A stretch of DNA of 64,000 nucleotides. Source: Peromyscus leucopus. Lineage: Eukaryota; Chordata; Mammalia; Rodentia; Cricetidae. Both the position numbers and the translations under genes were made by a program. The stretch covers positions 53,888,953 through 53,952,952 of the forward strand of contig NC_051068.1 in the NCBI RefSeq assembly GCF_004664715.2. Reading direction: 5' to 3'. Shown in pieces: positions 49,257 to 62,272 of the stretch. The first letter of the stretch is position 1. Each line of letters starts with the position of its first letter. The notes below the pieces were generated by a model that had not been told where the DNA came from, made no database searches, and worked only from the letters and a program-made list of their open reading frames with translations.

Positions 49257-52200
49257 TATTTTAAGTGGTTTTCAAAGTTTAAAAGAGGTTAAAACTGTAA
49301 AAGCAATTGAAATTACCATACTTTCCATAGTATAAGAATAATTATACAACTGTCTTACGAAATGATTATATTTTTCAGAAAAATTAGTTACTAAGTTTAA
49401 GCATAATTCAAATAGTTTCACTGCCACTTTGTATCGTCTTCATATTTATTTCTAAAATACTTATAGCTCTTACTAATACTCAGTAAGGCTGCTCTTGGCT
49501 TTTGAATAGTAGACAGCATTGAAAAAAAATGTTATACAATATAACTCAGGAACACGATTTTTGTTGTCCTCTTCTCTAGTCAAAAAGACTGAGGAAAATG
49601 GTCTTCTCACTTCTCTTGCCAAAGAGAAGGCATTCTGACTTTCTACCTTAAGCTCTCCAAGCCTCCTTCATGATCTTCTCTAGTAACTTATTACTGAAGC
49701 AGTTCTAGTGTGACCACATCACCTTTTTACTCCACTTGAATATTTCACCTTCCAATGTACATAGCTCATTTATGCCAAAACCTGCATTGACATGTCTATT
49801 AGTGTTTCTTTATACCATATGTCCTCTTAAGAGCAAAACCTATTTCTCTGACCATTAAAATATTTATTTTAATTTATCATTGCGATGGAGAGTATAACTT
49901 CTGCTGAGCAGGAGATCAGGGATCACAGGCCTGGTTCTGGTGGTTGACTGTTGGACAAATTAAATGAATTGTTTTATCACTTAACTTTTCATAACATTCG
50001 TCCCCATGTGCTGATCACTCCCTCTTCAAGTCTGTGATATGGAAATCAACCTAAAGTACATGAAAAAGTTCATATATTTTAACTTTTATAAGTGTTAGAA
50101 TTATTAATTTATAACAATCAATTCACAATCATTATGTAATATTAGTATAATAATTATCCACCCACTGGCTCATCTCAGACAGACACTGAAAGGGACAGTA
50201 ATGTAAATAATTCTGGCTGATGCATTGGTCGTAAGATGGTACATACTTCTGTACTATTAGTGTCTGTAAAAGTCAGGATGCCATCATCCCCAAAAGTCTT
50301 TACAGCAAAAAATGAAACAACAAGCAAGATATATTTTCTGTTATTTTTGGGACTGAACCCAGGGCTTTGTATATAAGCAAATGTTACTTTAGTAAGCATA
50401 ACACAAAGACATTATTTTCATGAATTAATATGAATGTTTCCAGTGTCTGAAGATATATTTAGCTGCAAAACCATGATACAAATAATGGTAACATTTGAAA
50501 ACACAAAAGAAAATATCCTAGTCAAGGCTAGAACTGTCCATATTAAAGTTTTAGCTAAAAATGAGATTTTGTTTTTAACATGTGAATGTATACTGAAAGT
50601 TTTGCATATATATAATATATATATGCATGCAAATATATATTAATAGCCATTGAAAAGTGGAAAGATAGTATTAAGTAAATATTTTGTAACTTTTTAAATC
50701 CACTGATATACCTTTGATTAGCAAATCATCATAGAACTTAAAGTTGCTACTGATCATATTATATATACTAAGGCCATTTGACAGTTTAATCCAAAAAAGT
50801 ATTATTACAAGACTCTTTTTTATATTGGTTTAAATATGCACCCAATATCCAGAAATGACTCAAGTTGTATTAGAACAAATTTCATAATGTATGTATTGTT
50901 TAAAATAAATATCATAGTTAACAGGGTATAAAATCACTCTATTGGTGTCCTGACCCAGGGGTTAGATACGAGTACACACTGCAACCATAGTCCTTCAGTA
51001 CATTAGTATTGTATTAAATGTTCAGTATAGATCAGAAATACATCTACTCATTAGAGGGTATAAAATTATTTCTGTGCCTTCTATACACTCTGTGTAGAAA
51101 GAAAGCAGAATACAAAGGAGTTAAGGTAAGCATGAACTAATTTATAGATTAACAGCTAGATTAACAATTGATTTGGGAAAGACATGATACATGTGTTTGT
51201 CTCCATCAACGTATAGAAAATTTAAAAAAAGAGAGAGAGATATTAGAACTTGAATGGCAGAAGCTTTCACTGAATTCCAGGGTGTTTGTAATGTGTTATA
51301 ACATTGGACACCCAATAAAATTCAGTGTAATTAAAAACAATAGGACTATTTATTCCTTATTCTGAAAATCAGGACCCCTCTGCCTTTACAGCAGTATATA
51401 TTGTTTACAAATACTATTTCTAATATGAATGTATGTATTAGAACTTGAAAAAACATTGGGTATGTAGAGGTTAACTTGTTTGAGTTACTTATGAGGTAAG
51501 GGAGAGCTTTGCTTTGGAGCAGGTACTTAGAATGAAAAATGCCCCGGGTTCAGTCCTAGTTATAAAAGGAAGTCAAAATGTTACCTAAAGAATACAGCAC
51601 TGTTTTAAATATTGTTTTCAAAAGTAATTAGTAGACTTGAACTTTCTCCATATTTTTCCAATTTTTTGTGATGGGCTCAACAGCAGGTCCTGGCTTACTT
51701 ACCTGTTTATGAATTGATTGTTAAAGATGCAAATGACACCACATCTGGTAGCCTTCAAGAACAACACACTGTCTTTGTAGAAGATTGAGCTAGAAAATGT
51801 GAATGGCATTTTACTACACATGAATATGAACAGAAAGCTCTTGGGGAAATCTGTGGGGACAAAGTATGAGAAATGTTCCACTAGAAAATCAAATTAAAAT
51901 TTTAGTAGGTTCGTGAATTCTTGGGAAAGAAGATATAAAATTGGATATAGTAGAGAAGACAGAAGTTTAACACAGAACAGGGAACCCAATTAGGTTTGAG
52001 GAAAAATGAATACAGTGATGAACAGACTTCTTACCTGCATTCAACCTTTCCATGAGATATAGCATCATTAAATTCTCAACATTTACTGCTTCTTAAAATA
52101 TTATTGTCTGCCAATCATTCTTTTAATTATGTACCCCTCAATATCATTTAATTCTCATAATAGCTGTGCCTTATACTTCTTACCTCTAAATCCAATATGG

Positions 52201-52994
52201 GCAATGATCTCACAATTATAATTATGTGCCCAAAAGTGAGTGTTTTCACGATGATTTCATAAACACCTAGGGAATATATTTCTACTGAAGAAAATTAAAA
52301 TGAAGAAAACAGAGTAAATCTCAGATAAAGATATTTATTTATATTTTACTTGTGACTGGTGTACTGGGATATGTTTTATGGTTTATAAAATTACTAATGT
52401 GAATTCACATTTTAAAGGTAAGAAATACAGTTGCAGGCTTACATGTGTGATTTGGATAAATTATGTGTTTTAAAGGACACTTCAACTCAGAAATTGAATC
52501 AGTTCAGTAACTCAGAATGGGATCCCGTTGAGCATGTTATGTAAAAAACAGGATAAAAAAATCCAAACAAACAAACAACATAATGGAAGTATAAAGAGAG
52601 GTGAGGGATGAAAATAGTTCAAGAAAATCAGCAGATATCTGGATGATAACTAATTGTCTGTTCCACATGTGCTCTAATTCATCATGGGAGTCATCAGGAG
52701 CAGCTCAAGGTAGATGGCTACTCACTCAAAATTGAGAGAGCATAGTAAGAAACATGAAGTACATTAGAGGTTTCTGCACAATTCAGACAGACGCCACAGT
52801 GTGACTTGTTTATGTTTGATTGATATGTTTCAACAGCAATATACAGGAACCAATAATATTAAATTGATGGTTACTAATGTATAGCATATGTAAATCCTGC
52901 TAGTGTCTACGTGTAGGCTTTACTAATACAAATAAAAAGTAGTAATATTTTTAAGCCTTGTTATATGTACATGAAATTTATATTACACAAAGGT

Positions 52995-53044
52995 ATACAC
53001 ACACACACACATATATACATATATATAGGGAGAGAGAGAGAGAG
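52995..53044. repeat. Compound (CA)n-(TA)n-(GA)n microsatellite
   Basis: ACACACACACACACAC, then ATATATACATATATATAG, then about seven GA units. Confidence 0.92.
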
Positions 53045-53819
53045 CTTAAAGCTGACAATGAGTGAATTCTTTCTTATGGAATTTTTTATGGCTTGCATGT
53101 AGGTCTTGTCATATCTGCTACTGTTCAGGAATATCTTCTTTTAATGAGGTATTCTTTGGTAATATAATTAACAGATCATTGTTGAACTAATCTATAGTCA
53201 TTTCAAGCCATATGAGTTACTGCATGATGTAAATCTATGTGCTACAAGAAAAACATACTATGTATAAAAACCATAAAGTCAGAATTAATCTTTCAATATA
53301 TTTCTCTTTCAATTATGAAAATAAAAGAGATATGATTCTATACATCAAAATGTGTGACTTTACATTTAGTAGCACCAGATTTACAAGATTAAATATGTTT
53401 TAAATTCCATAGGCAAATATTTGTATAAATGAGGAAATTTATTTTGTTCCTCTATGGCTACAAAGCCTGATAGTGAACTTGGCAGACTGGCAGTGATCTC
53501 AATGGAAAAACATGAAAATTCTTAGTCAATTTTTGTTGTTAAAATTTAAATGAATTACTTTAGACCTTATGGGTATTTTGAGAAGTTAAGCATTTTAACC
53601 AACAATTGACTTTTCAACTTATCAAGATTTAAGTATCATCCCCCATCCTTCTAAGATCATGCACTGTGTAAAATATAAGTTGGCTGAATAAATTAGAAGT
53701 AAACAATATAATTGGAAAAATAAACTGATCACCCAGTTTAGAAAAGGAAGATCCATGGGGTTAGAGCTGAGTATAGTGAATATAAGCAGAGGCTGAATCC
53801 ACAAAGAATAGACTACATG

Positions 53820-54255
53820 AGTATTGGGGGCCTGTAGCAGGTGTGTAAGCTCCTAGGACAGGTGTGGATAAGCTTGTAGGTACCCAGAACTGGTGTTTAC
53901 TCTCTCAGAATAGATAAGAATGTACACATGGGTGCCTAGACAAATTTATAGACTCCCAGGCATGCAGACATGAATATGTAAGAGCTGCAAGTCAGGTTTG
54001 TATGTTGCCAGGACAGTTTTACATGAGTACATAGTATCCCTAGACAGCATGGACAGGTGTAAATGAGGATATGGATGCTTTCAGACAGAAGTGTATACTT
54101 TCAAAACAGGTGCTCATCAATATGGGGGTCCCATACTACATGTATGTATTTTCTCAGGACAAATGACAATTTGTTTGTACAGGTGTGTACACTTTCAAAT
54201 AGGTATGTATGAGGATGTGGGAGATCCAGGTAGGTAAACACTCTGCAAGGACAAG
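53820..54255. repeat. Degenerate minisatellite, unit about 30-35 bp
   Basis: The words GGACAGGTGTGGATAAGC, CATGGACAGGTGTAAATGAG, TACAGGTGTGTACACTTTC and ATAGGTATGTATGAGGATGT recur with the frame 'ACAGGTGTGTA..CTTTCA', often spaced by about one unit. Copies are strongly diverged and the exact period needs a tandem-repeat program. Confidence 0.6.
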
Positions 54256-55003
54256 TGTTTCTTAAGTTGTGGCAAGAGCTTTAGGGCTTAGATTTCAGCG
54301 AACCTCATCCACCTATCAAGTGGCATCCTTTGACCTTCCTGTGCCTCTTGGCGTGTATTTATGAAAGAGTGGGAAATTTTATATGTAATGCCTTCAGGCA
54401 ACAGTTAAAATACTTAGTTAAAAAATTACAGATTCTTGTAAAAAAATTAGTTTATTTCAGACTGAAGAAAGAGACTTTCAAAACTATGAACTTAAAAAAA
54501 AAACACTGATACTTCAGATCTGGGTGTAGGATGTTTGACAGTATACATTCTCCAAAATCTTGTACATTTGGTCTTTTTCATTTCTAAAAGTCTTTATAAA
54601 CAGTGACCTCCCAAATGAGTGAAATTTCTTCCTTTTTGGGGGAACTATGATAAATATTACAATGGAATTTATTCTTCATTAGTGACTTTTACCCCTTAAC
54701 TAATATCCACAATAAATAGGGAAATATTCCATTCTAATCTCTGTTTCAAAGAGCTCATAACTCCATTTTTGCTTGTTTGGAGACATGCACTGATTTATAC
54801 ACAGGGATCCACCTCACTGCAGGTCAGGAAGACCAGGAAAATGCCTGTGTTGTCTCCTGCAGAGACATCCCTGTACTTTGTTTTATTAGCATTATGTAAC
54901 ATCTTCAATGCAGCATTGCTAGGGACATGATAGGCGCTCAGGTTTTGTTGTAAAGGTTTCTGATAATTCTATTTTGAACTTTTGAAATGTGTTTTATTCC
55001 TAA

Positions 55004-55132
<129 letters not shown>

Positions 55133-55983
55133 TGAAAAGTTCCTTTAAAGTTTTATGAGAAAAATTTATAAAGTAAAATTATGTTGTAGAAGGACAATGA
55201 AGTGTATAACTCTGTGAAACTTGTGAGGGAAGAAAATTCTAAATTCGTGATGCTGTCTGTGATTTCACGAAGGGAAAATAATATATTTTACAGTGTTAAT
55301 ACTTGTGTTATCAAGAAATTGATAGGGATGAAATTTCAACAGTAAACACAACATTTAATAACTTTCTCAGTCTATGTAATTTAGAACATCTCTAGTTTTT
55401 TAGGACACCATTTCTTTAACAAAGTAAAAGAAAACAGGATAATTTTTAGAATATATATATTTTTGATACCAAACTTATTTTGCCTGTCTTCTCCCACACA
55501 AATTTATAAGCTTATGCTAAACACTCAAAATGTGATTATTTAAAATATAATGAACATACTTTCAGACAAAATTATTTCCTAATTCCCATATTTAAAGTTG
55601 ACAAGGCCATGTGACTAAAGAAGACATTTAAGATTGTGATTTAGAACTTGATTTTATATCTTCATCCAGCCCATTAGAGGCTGGTAGTGCTGCTGTATAT
55701 TGATATATGAAGACACCATTCACAGATAAAACTAATGCCCACAGATGAAAAGCAAACATATATAGTAGTAAAATGGGGAGCACATAATATTAAATTGAAT
55801 TAAATAATTATTTATTACATGAAGTATTTTTTCTATGTTTAAACATAGAAAGTATGGTTAGTCCACTGTGCACATGTGGTACTGGACTCCACGGCTTCAA
55901 GTTTCCAACTGTTAAGTAAGTTCATGGGAAGATAGTCGAGTGTTACATAAGATGACAATGTTTCATTAGGGACATCTATTACT

Positions 55984-56160
55984 CTGTGTCTGTCTCTGTG
56001 TTTGCATCTCTCTTTCTTTGTATCTCCCTGTCTCTCTCTTCCTCTTCCTTTCTCTCACTTCCTCCTCCTCTCCTTTCCTCATCCTCCCTTCCCTCATCCC
56101 CTTCCTTAATCCCTCTCCCTCCCATACTTCCCTCTCCTCCTCTCCTCTTTCTGTTTATCT
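55984..56160. repeat. Long pyrimidine (CT-rich) tract
   Basis: About 175 bp almost all C and T on the + strand (TGTCTC units, then CTCCTC and TCCCTC units), in the intron 860 bp after exon D. The 78-residue Ser/Pro/Leu frame is its translation. Confidence 0.9.
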
Positions 56161-59032
56161 ACACATACATTTATTTTGAAACATTGACTCAGAATTGTGG
56201 GCTAAGGTGTGAAGTCCAATGACAGTTGGACTGACCGACAGTAGAATATTTAGGTGAGAGAGGAACTGTCTGTCTAAGTGCTGTCGGCCAGTACATCAGG
56301 CTGGAAACTCAAATTAACCTGAAAGTTGAATTTTAGGACAGGTAGAAAACTCAGTCTAGGTTTCAATATTAAAATCTTGAGACAGAATTTTGTCTCTGTT
56401 TGGGCGCGTGAGTTTGGGGACATGCAGACCATACTGGATGATGTCAGTCACCTACATAAACACCTTCTTCCTATCTGTATTGGGATTTGGCTAAGCATTT
56501 GAATACCCAGGGCTAGTCAGGGAGACGTAGGTGGCCACTTTCGCCTGTTCTTCCTTTAGTGTGTGATGAGGTGTGTATTCATGACAAGCTCAAATGCTGC
56601 TGCTCATAAACATGGACAAGGAGCAATAGTTGAAACAATTTAACAAAAAGCTCATTGCCTTCATCCACTGCGAGTCACTCAGTTTTGTTTAAAAGGGATA
56701 CATCTCATTCCGTCCCTATTTTAACATTAATCCCTGCTTTGTAATTACACTAAACAGTGTTTTCCTTTTGTTGTTTCTCAAAACATTTCCAAGAATAATT
56801 TATCACTGAGGTTTTAGGGGATAAATATAATCTCTAGTGCCTATTAATTTATGATGATAGGATCTGAAGTACTATTTGGATGAGGGAAAACATCCTTTCT
56901 TGGAGTAGTGAAATTAAATCTATCTTATCTGATTTTAGAGAATACCTCTCTTGGATATAAGTGGTAGGGGAGAAATCGTTTGGAATCATTTTTTCCTCAT
57001 GAATAAAAAATAAACATTGATAAGATATTTTTCAAAGTCATTTCAACATTAAGGTAGTAACAGTTCAGTTCCCCACACAGGGTGTGTGGATCAATGAAGT
57101 GTAGATAAGGACTGATACACTTCGAATCTTCCATCAAATTCTTCAAAAGGTGCTGTTTGCTTGCTCTAAATAAAAATTCTATTTTGGTGCAACGTCAGTT
57201 TGCATTAGGTTTCAGACTTTGGGAGAGCACTGGCGAGGATTCGTTCAGTGAACTGTGTTATTCTTTCATCTCCTGGGTTGATTTTTGCCCTTTGTTTTGT
57301 ATCTCTGGTTGGCAGGACTCTTGCTTTATTTATATTAGATCTACACAAGATTTCTTCTTGTCAGGGAGGGTATGATCTTCAAGCAAATATATTTCTCCTT
57401 CAGACTTATGGATTCATATTCAAATTGAACTAAGTTTTGGGGAAAAATGTTTAAAACTCTTTAGATTACTTACTTTTCATTCTCTTGGATATCAAGGACT
57501 GTCAATCTCATCTACCACTCACATGGCCTTTCAAGGTTTTTAATTCAGTCAACCCCAGGCCTTACAGATAGAGCATTCTTTGGATCCAGCTGCTAATCTT
57601 GACAAAAACCAGGGTCCTACTCTGACCAGCTACTGGTCCAGCTGTGAGAAAATGGCCCATGAATTATCATGCTTAACTAATCTAGAACATGCCCCCAAAG
57701 GTTGTTTACCTGCATTCAGTGCCAATTTAAAGCGTTCTGAGAAGCCAACCAGAACTCACAGCCTTTTGTAGCACACCTAACACGGATCTCTAAGATTCCT
57801 GCACAAAGGAGCTTCCTCCTTTGAAAACTAATTTCCTTTGAGAAGTCAACATCAGTACTTTATCAGAATACAGAGTATACCTAGGGATAGGAGATCCACA
57901 GCACAATACCTGGATGAGGCAAGAGTGACACAAGTCAGCAAGCAGGAACAGACCACGTTTCTCCACAGTGAGCAACCAACTCACCAACTCTCCTAGTGAC
58001 GATTCCAGTTTCCCTTTGCTTCTTGTTCTGTTTCTAATTCAATTACTACTTTTTGATATTAGGTACCCCAAACACTGATTTAAACAGCAGCCCTCTTAGG
58101 TTGTGTGGACCCATTACATCCAGGTATAGCCAGTGGGCAGCTCTCGGAGTTCCACACTACAATGGGGTCTGGAAAACACAAGCAGGAGACTCCCCCACAG
58201 AGTGCTGTCTCAGTGGGGCACTGCTCAAACAGGGCTTAATTTGCAGAACTGTGGAGCGATAAGAGTTTATGCTTTTGTTCCTTTGCATGTGCGGTGACAT
58301 CATGCAAAGAACTTCCTATGGAGAGTAATATAGATGCCTTCTAAATATTCCTTCAGAGATTACTCTCTAGATTTCAAAAGAAATACGTTTATGAAACTGT
58401 TCTTTGAAGTGCTAGATGTAAAGAGATCTTCTGATATTTCTAAAAATGCACACTGTTGTAACATTCTTCCTCTGTGTTTCTGTTGAACATCTGTTTGGAA
58501 GCTCCCACTAGGGTGACTTTGGCTGAGGGTGGGGGTTTAAAGCAGGTAGCAGCGTCCCGATGGACGTGTGCAGTTCCCTTGTGCATTAGGCACAATAAGG
58601 TTATAGAGACACCGTATTAAGGCTCTTCAAGGAGCTATTGATAGCCAAGCTGTGTTAATCACTGTGAGCAGAATGATTAGTGCATTCAAAGTTACTTGAA
58701 TTTTTCCCTAGATTTTTTTAATGGTAGAGATGTTAAGTGATTTAAAAAAGTATTGAAACAAATGTTATTAAGCATAAAAATACTTGATATTTAAAATGCC
58801 ATACAATTCCTTACCATATATGACTTAAATTACAGGTTTTGTAGAGTTTATTGTATTTGTATAATGAAAATACAGAAATTTATTGCTAAGAAATAAAAGT
58901 TTATTGTTGTTTATTTTTAAGAAATAATGGTTTGTTCCACCATGTCTCCTCATGTCCACTCCACACTTTATATATTAAATTAAACATTTTTTTTTGTCCT
59001 TGGCACATAATGTATTTTGAACTATCACTATT

Positions 59033-59198
59033 TTTGTTTTGTTTTGTTTTGTTTTTTTGAGACAGGGTTTCTCTGTGTAGCTTTGTGCCTTTCCTGGAAC
59101 TCGCTTTGGAGACCAGGCTGGCCTCAAACTCACAGAGATCTGCCTGCCTCTGCCTCCCGAGTGCTGGGATTAAAGGTATGTGCCACCACCGCCCAGCC
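59033..59198 (-). mobile_element. B1 SINE with target duplication
   Basis: + strand: (TTTTG)n tail, GAGACAGGGTTTCTCTGTGT, GTGCCTTTCCTGGAACTCGC through GTGCCACCACCGCCCAGCC. Perfect 15-bp duplication TGAACTATCACTATT at 59018-59032 and 59199-59213. Confidence 0.96.
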
Positions 59199-60129
59199 TG
59201 AACTATCACTATTAAATATTTTATGTGGGTATGTTTTTGACAATTAATCATTTTAGTCAAACAATCCCCATTTTCATTTTTAAAGTGTACTAAAAACTCT
59301 ATCAGGTTACAAACATCAACTGAATTTTTCAGGAAGGAAAGGAAGCATAAATCAGCAAATTATTAGCATTAATTTTATTAAATATTTAAATCTGTAGATA
59401 TTCCAAAACTGTTCAGTATTGAAATTTAAATTTTTATATGCTTTGTGATTATTTTATTCAATGGATTTTCCATGCTGAAATTAAGATATAGTCACCTAAT
59501 AAGAATTCAAATGACAATGCCTGAAATCTAAAATTCACTGGTCTTACCTAAAGAGGCCGTTAAGTCATTGCCCAGAAGAATTAGTTTCTGATTGTTGATT
59601 TATTTTTAAATTTTTGTTGAATCATTTTAGGAAATTATTATGGACTTTTCAACACTTTAATAATGCAGTCAATCTTTCCCAGAGCTTGCTAAGCTATAGT
59701 AAAGCTGCACCATCAGCTACACTGTTCATTTATCTCTAAAGCTTAATATACAAAATAATTACAATAGCTACTGTTCTCTTATGGAAATGAACATGCACAA
59801 AGCAGCATGTTATATAACACCAACAGACACACAAACTTCTGTTTCAGTCCTATTTGTCAAAAATTATTTCCTAGTGAAAACTCAAAAGGATGACAATAGG
59901 AGTTTCCTGATGGGAAGTCTGGGAGCTTTCAGATGAAATTAAACCATATTTTTAATATAAATTTATTTTTAAAAGGTACATAAAACATAAAATGGTATGG
60001 TATATATTCTTCAGCACAATACAGTATTTCAATACATGTAGTCATTGCATATTTTTTATATCAGATTAGATATATATGATTTCAAATAAGGGTTTTTTTG
60101 TGGAGAAAAAGAATCCTAACTCTTTTACC

Positions 60130-60490
60130 ATTTTAAAATTAGCCATAATCACTGTGCTTTTCAACAGCTCCCCAGAATGTCTTGCTACCTTGCTAATTTT
60201 AACTTGGTACCTACTGATCAGCCTTTTTTCTCGCCTATCTACTCAAAACCCTTATCCTCTAGTACTTCTCAGTTGATCTACAGTGCTATGACATCAGATT
60301 TTAGTTTTATTTTTTCTGCATAAGAGAAATTTGTAGCAATTTGTCTTTCTGTCTCACTTTGGACTATTTCACTAAATATAACATTAAGTTACATCTATTT
60401 TCTAACAAACAACAGGTTGTCAGGATTGTTAGAGCTATTTAATATGCCGTTGTGTGTTGTACCCCATTTCCTTATCTATTCATTGTAATC
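60130..60490 (-). repeat. Ancient mammalian L1 3' UTR remnant
   Basis: TTTGTCTTTCTGTCTCACTT, TATTTCACTAAATATAACAT, CCGTTGTGTGTTGTACCCCA and CCTTATCTATTCATTG follow the order seen in old L1M-type tails on the complementary strand, heavily mutated. Confidence 0.55.
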
Positions 60491-61336
60491 TAAAATAAAT
60501 TTCTCTAATATTAAACTCTATATTATCACTCATACCCATCTTAAATGAGTTTTGTTTAATTGTTAATACATAGGTCTTGATTGAAAACTCCCATTGTGTC
60601 AGATTTTGTGGTAATAATGTCTTGAAGAGGAAAGAGGAGGACACACATGAGCTATAAATTACAGGCCTGTGTATGTGTGGCCATTGCTCTTATAGGAATA
60701 TGAATAAAGGAGCATGTTAAAGACAATCACCCTGCTGAACTTTCTTTGAATGAAGCATCTTTCCCTAGATCAGGGAAGTGCACTGCCATGAAGCTAGAAG
60801 AGAAGTAGCAGGACAGATTGGCATGGGGCCATGCAAAAGATGTTCTATTGTGAGTCTCACCTCACTGCTGCACAGACAATGGGCTGAAGGGAGTGCATCA
60901 TGGACAACACAACTCAGTTGCTGGAAATGTGGCTGGGTGTCCACAGGGATTGTGCCTGCCCTGGGCCATCTCTAAATGTCATGTCCATAAGCTCAAGGCT
61001 TTCAGTTTCAACCGTATTTTAAGATGAAAAAATATGGTCTTTATGATAAGAACAGAGGAACATTATAAGACCCTGCTCAAAAATTTTTATATCTACAGCC
61101 CTATTTTCATTATGGTTGGTGCTTTAATCTGTAACATTGGATATACTTATTAACTGATATATTTTTTACAAATATAATATTTTAAAATAATTGAAAATGT
61201 GATTTTATGCAACTGATCATTTTTTCATATTTTTTCCTGTAATTGATAAAATGAATTTACTTCCATGTAATTTTTCATATTATCTTTTCACCATAAACCT
61301 GTACACAATAAAATTTGCTACTGTATTTTCTGCATG

Positions 61337-61445
61337 CAGGAGGCTGAGGTAGGATGACTGTTGCAATGTCAAGGCTAAGTCCTGTCTACATTATGAGTCC
61401 AGGATAGGCAGGGCTACATAGTTAAGACTCCATCTTAAAAACACA
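61337..61445 (+). repeat. Old, diverged B1 SINE
   Basis: CAGGAGGCTGAGGTAGGATG, GTCCAGGATAGGCAGGGCTA, then ACTCCATCTTAAAAACACAT: B1 order with a worn start. Confidence 0.55.
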
Positions 61446-61509
61446 TAAACTTTAAGTCTTCTAAAACAATCATCAAGCAATAAGTATTAGGAAAAATGTG
61501 AAATTATTT

Positions 61510-61600
61510 GAAATCTTGTCCTATGGCTGAGTGGCAGTGGGCTTGCTTCACATGTGTGAAGCTCTGGGTTCCATCCCTGATGCTGGAGGAAAAAAAAGGT
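61510..61600 (+). mobile_element. ID element (BC1/tRNA-Ala-derived SINE)
   Basis: TATGGCTGAGTGGCAGTGGG, CTTGCTTCACATGTGTGAAG, CTCTGGGTTCCATCCCTGAT and an A-rich tail (GGAGGAAAAAAAAGG). The box A- and box B-like stretches show the tRNA origin, with several changes. Confidence 0.75.
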
Positions 61601-62076
61601 TAATCAGATGCAGTGTTGCTCTTCATTAGCATTTTTATGTGGCACAGATTTCTGCGTGAAATGCAATCAGGTTTAAAAATAGAAATGTATATAATTATAT
61701 CTGCAGATAGATTTATAATCTAGGGGAGATAAATCTGTTATGTCAGAATATATTTTTCAGCCAGTAGCAGGCTCACAAAACTAGGCAGCCTGTCTTCCAC
61801 ATCAGGCACTTTTAGCTGGACAATATGTGAGGATGGAAGAATCTCATCCAAATGATAGGCACCATCTGCCTCTGACACTGTTCACTGCTGGATCAAAGTG
61901 GGATGCTTAAGTGGTATTACATGGGTTGAATAATGGAGATGTCAACAGACTGACAAGGAGCTTAATACATACTCCCATCTCACCGATAATGCATAGAAAG
62001 AGGATACAGATATTCTACATATTGAGATGGAGAATCTTATTTCACAACTAAAATCACTGAAAAGAGAAACCTATAA

Positions 62077-62215
62077 GCTGGGCAGTGGTGGCACATGCCT
62101 TTAATCCCAGCACTTGGGAGGCAGAGGCAGGCAGATCTCTGTGAGTTCGAGGCCAGCCTGGGCTACCAAGTGAGTTCCAGGAAAGGCGCAAAGCTACACA
62201 GAGAAACCCTGTCTT

Positions 62216-62262
<47 letters not shown>
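62077..62262 (+). mobile_element. Young, full-length B1 SINE with perfect target duplication
   Basis: GCTGGGCAGTGGTGGCACAT through CCCTGTCTTG and a long (CAAAA)n/A tail of about 45 bp. A perfect 17-bp duplication AAAAGAGAAACCTATAA lies at 62060-62076 and 62263-62279. Confidence 0.97.
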
Positions 62263-62272
<10 letters not shown>

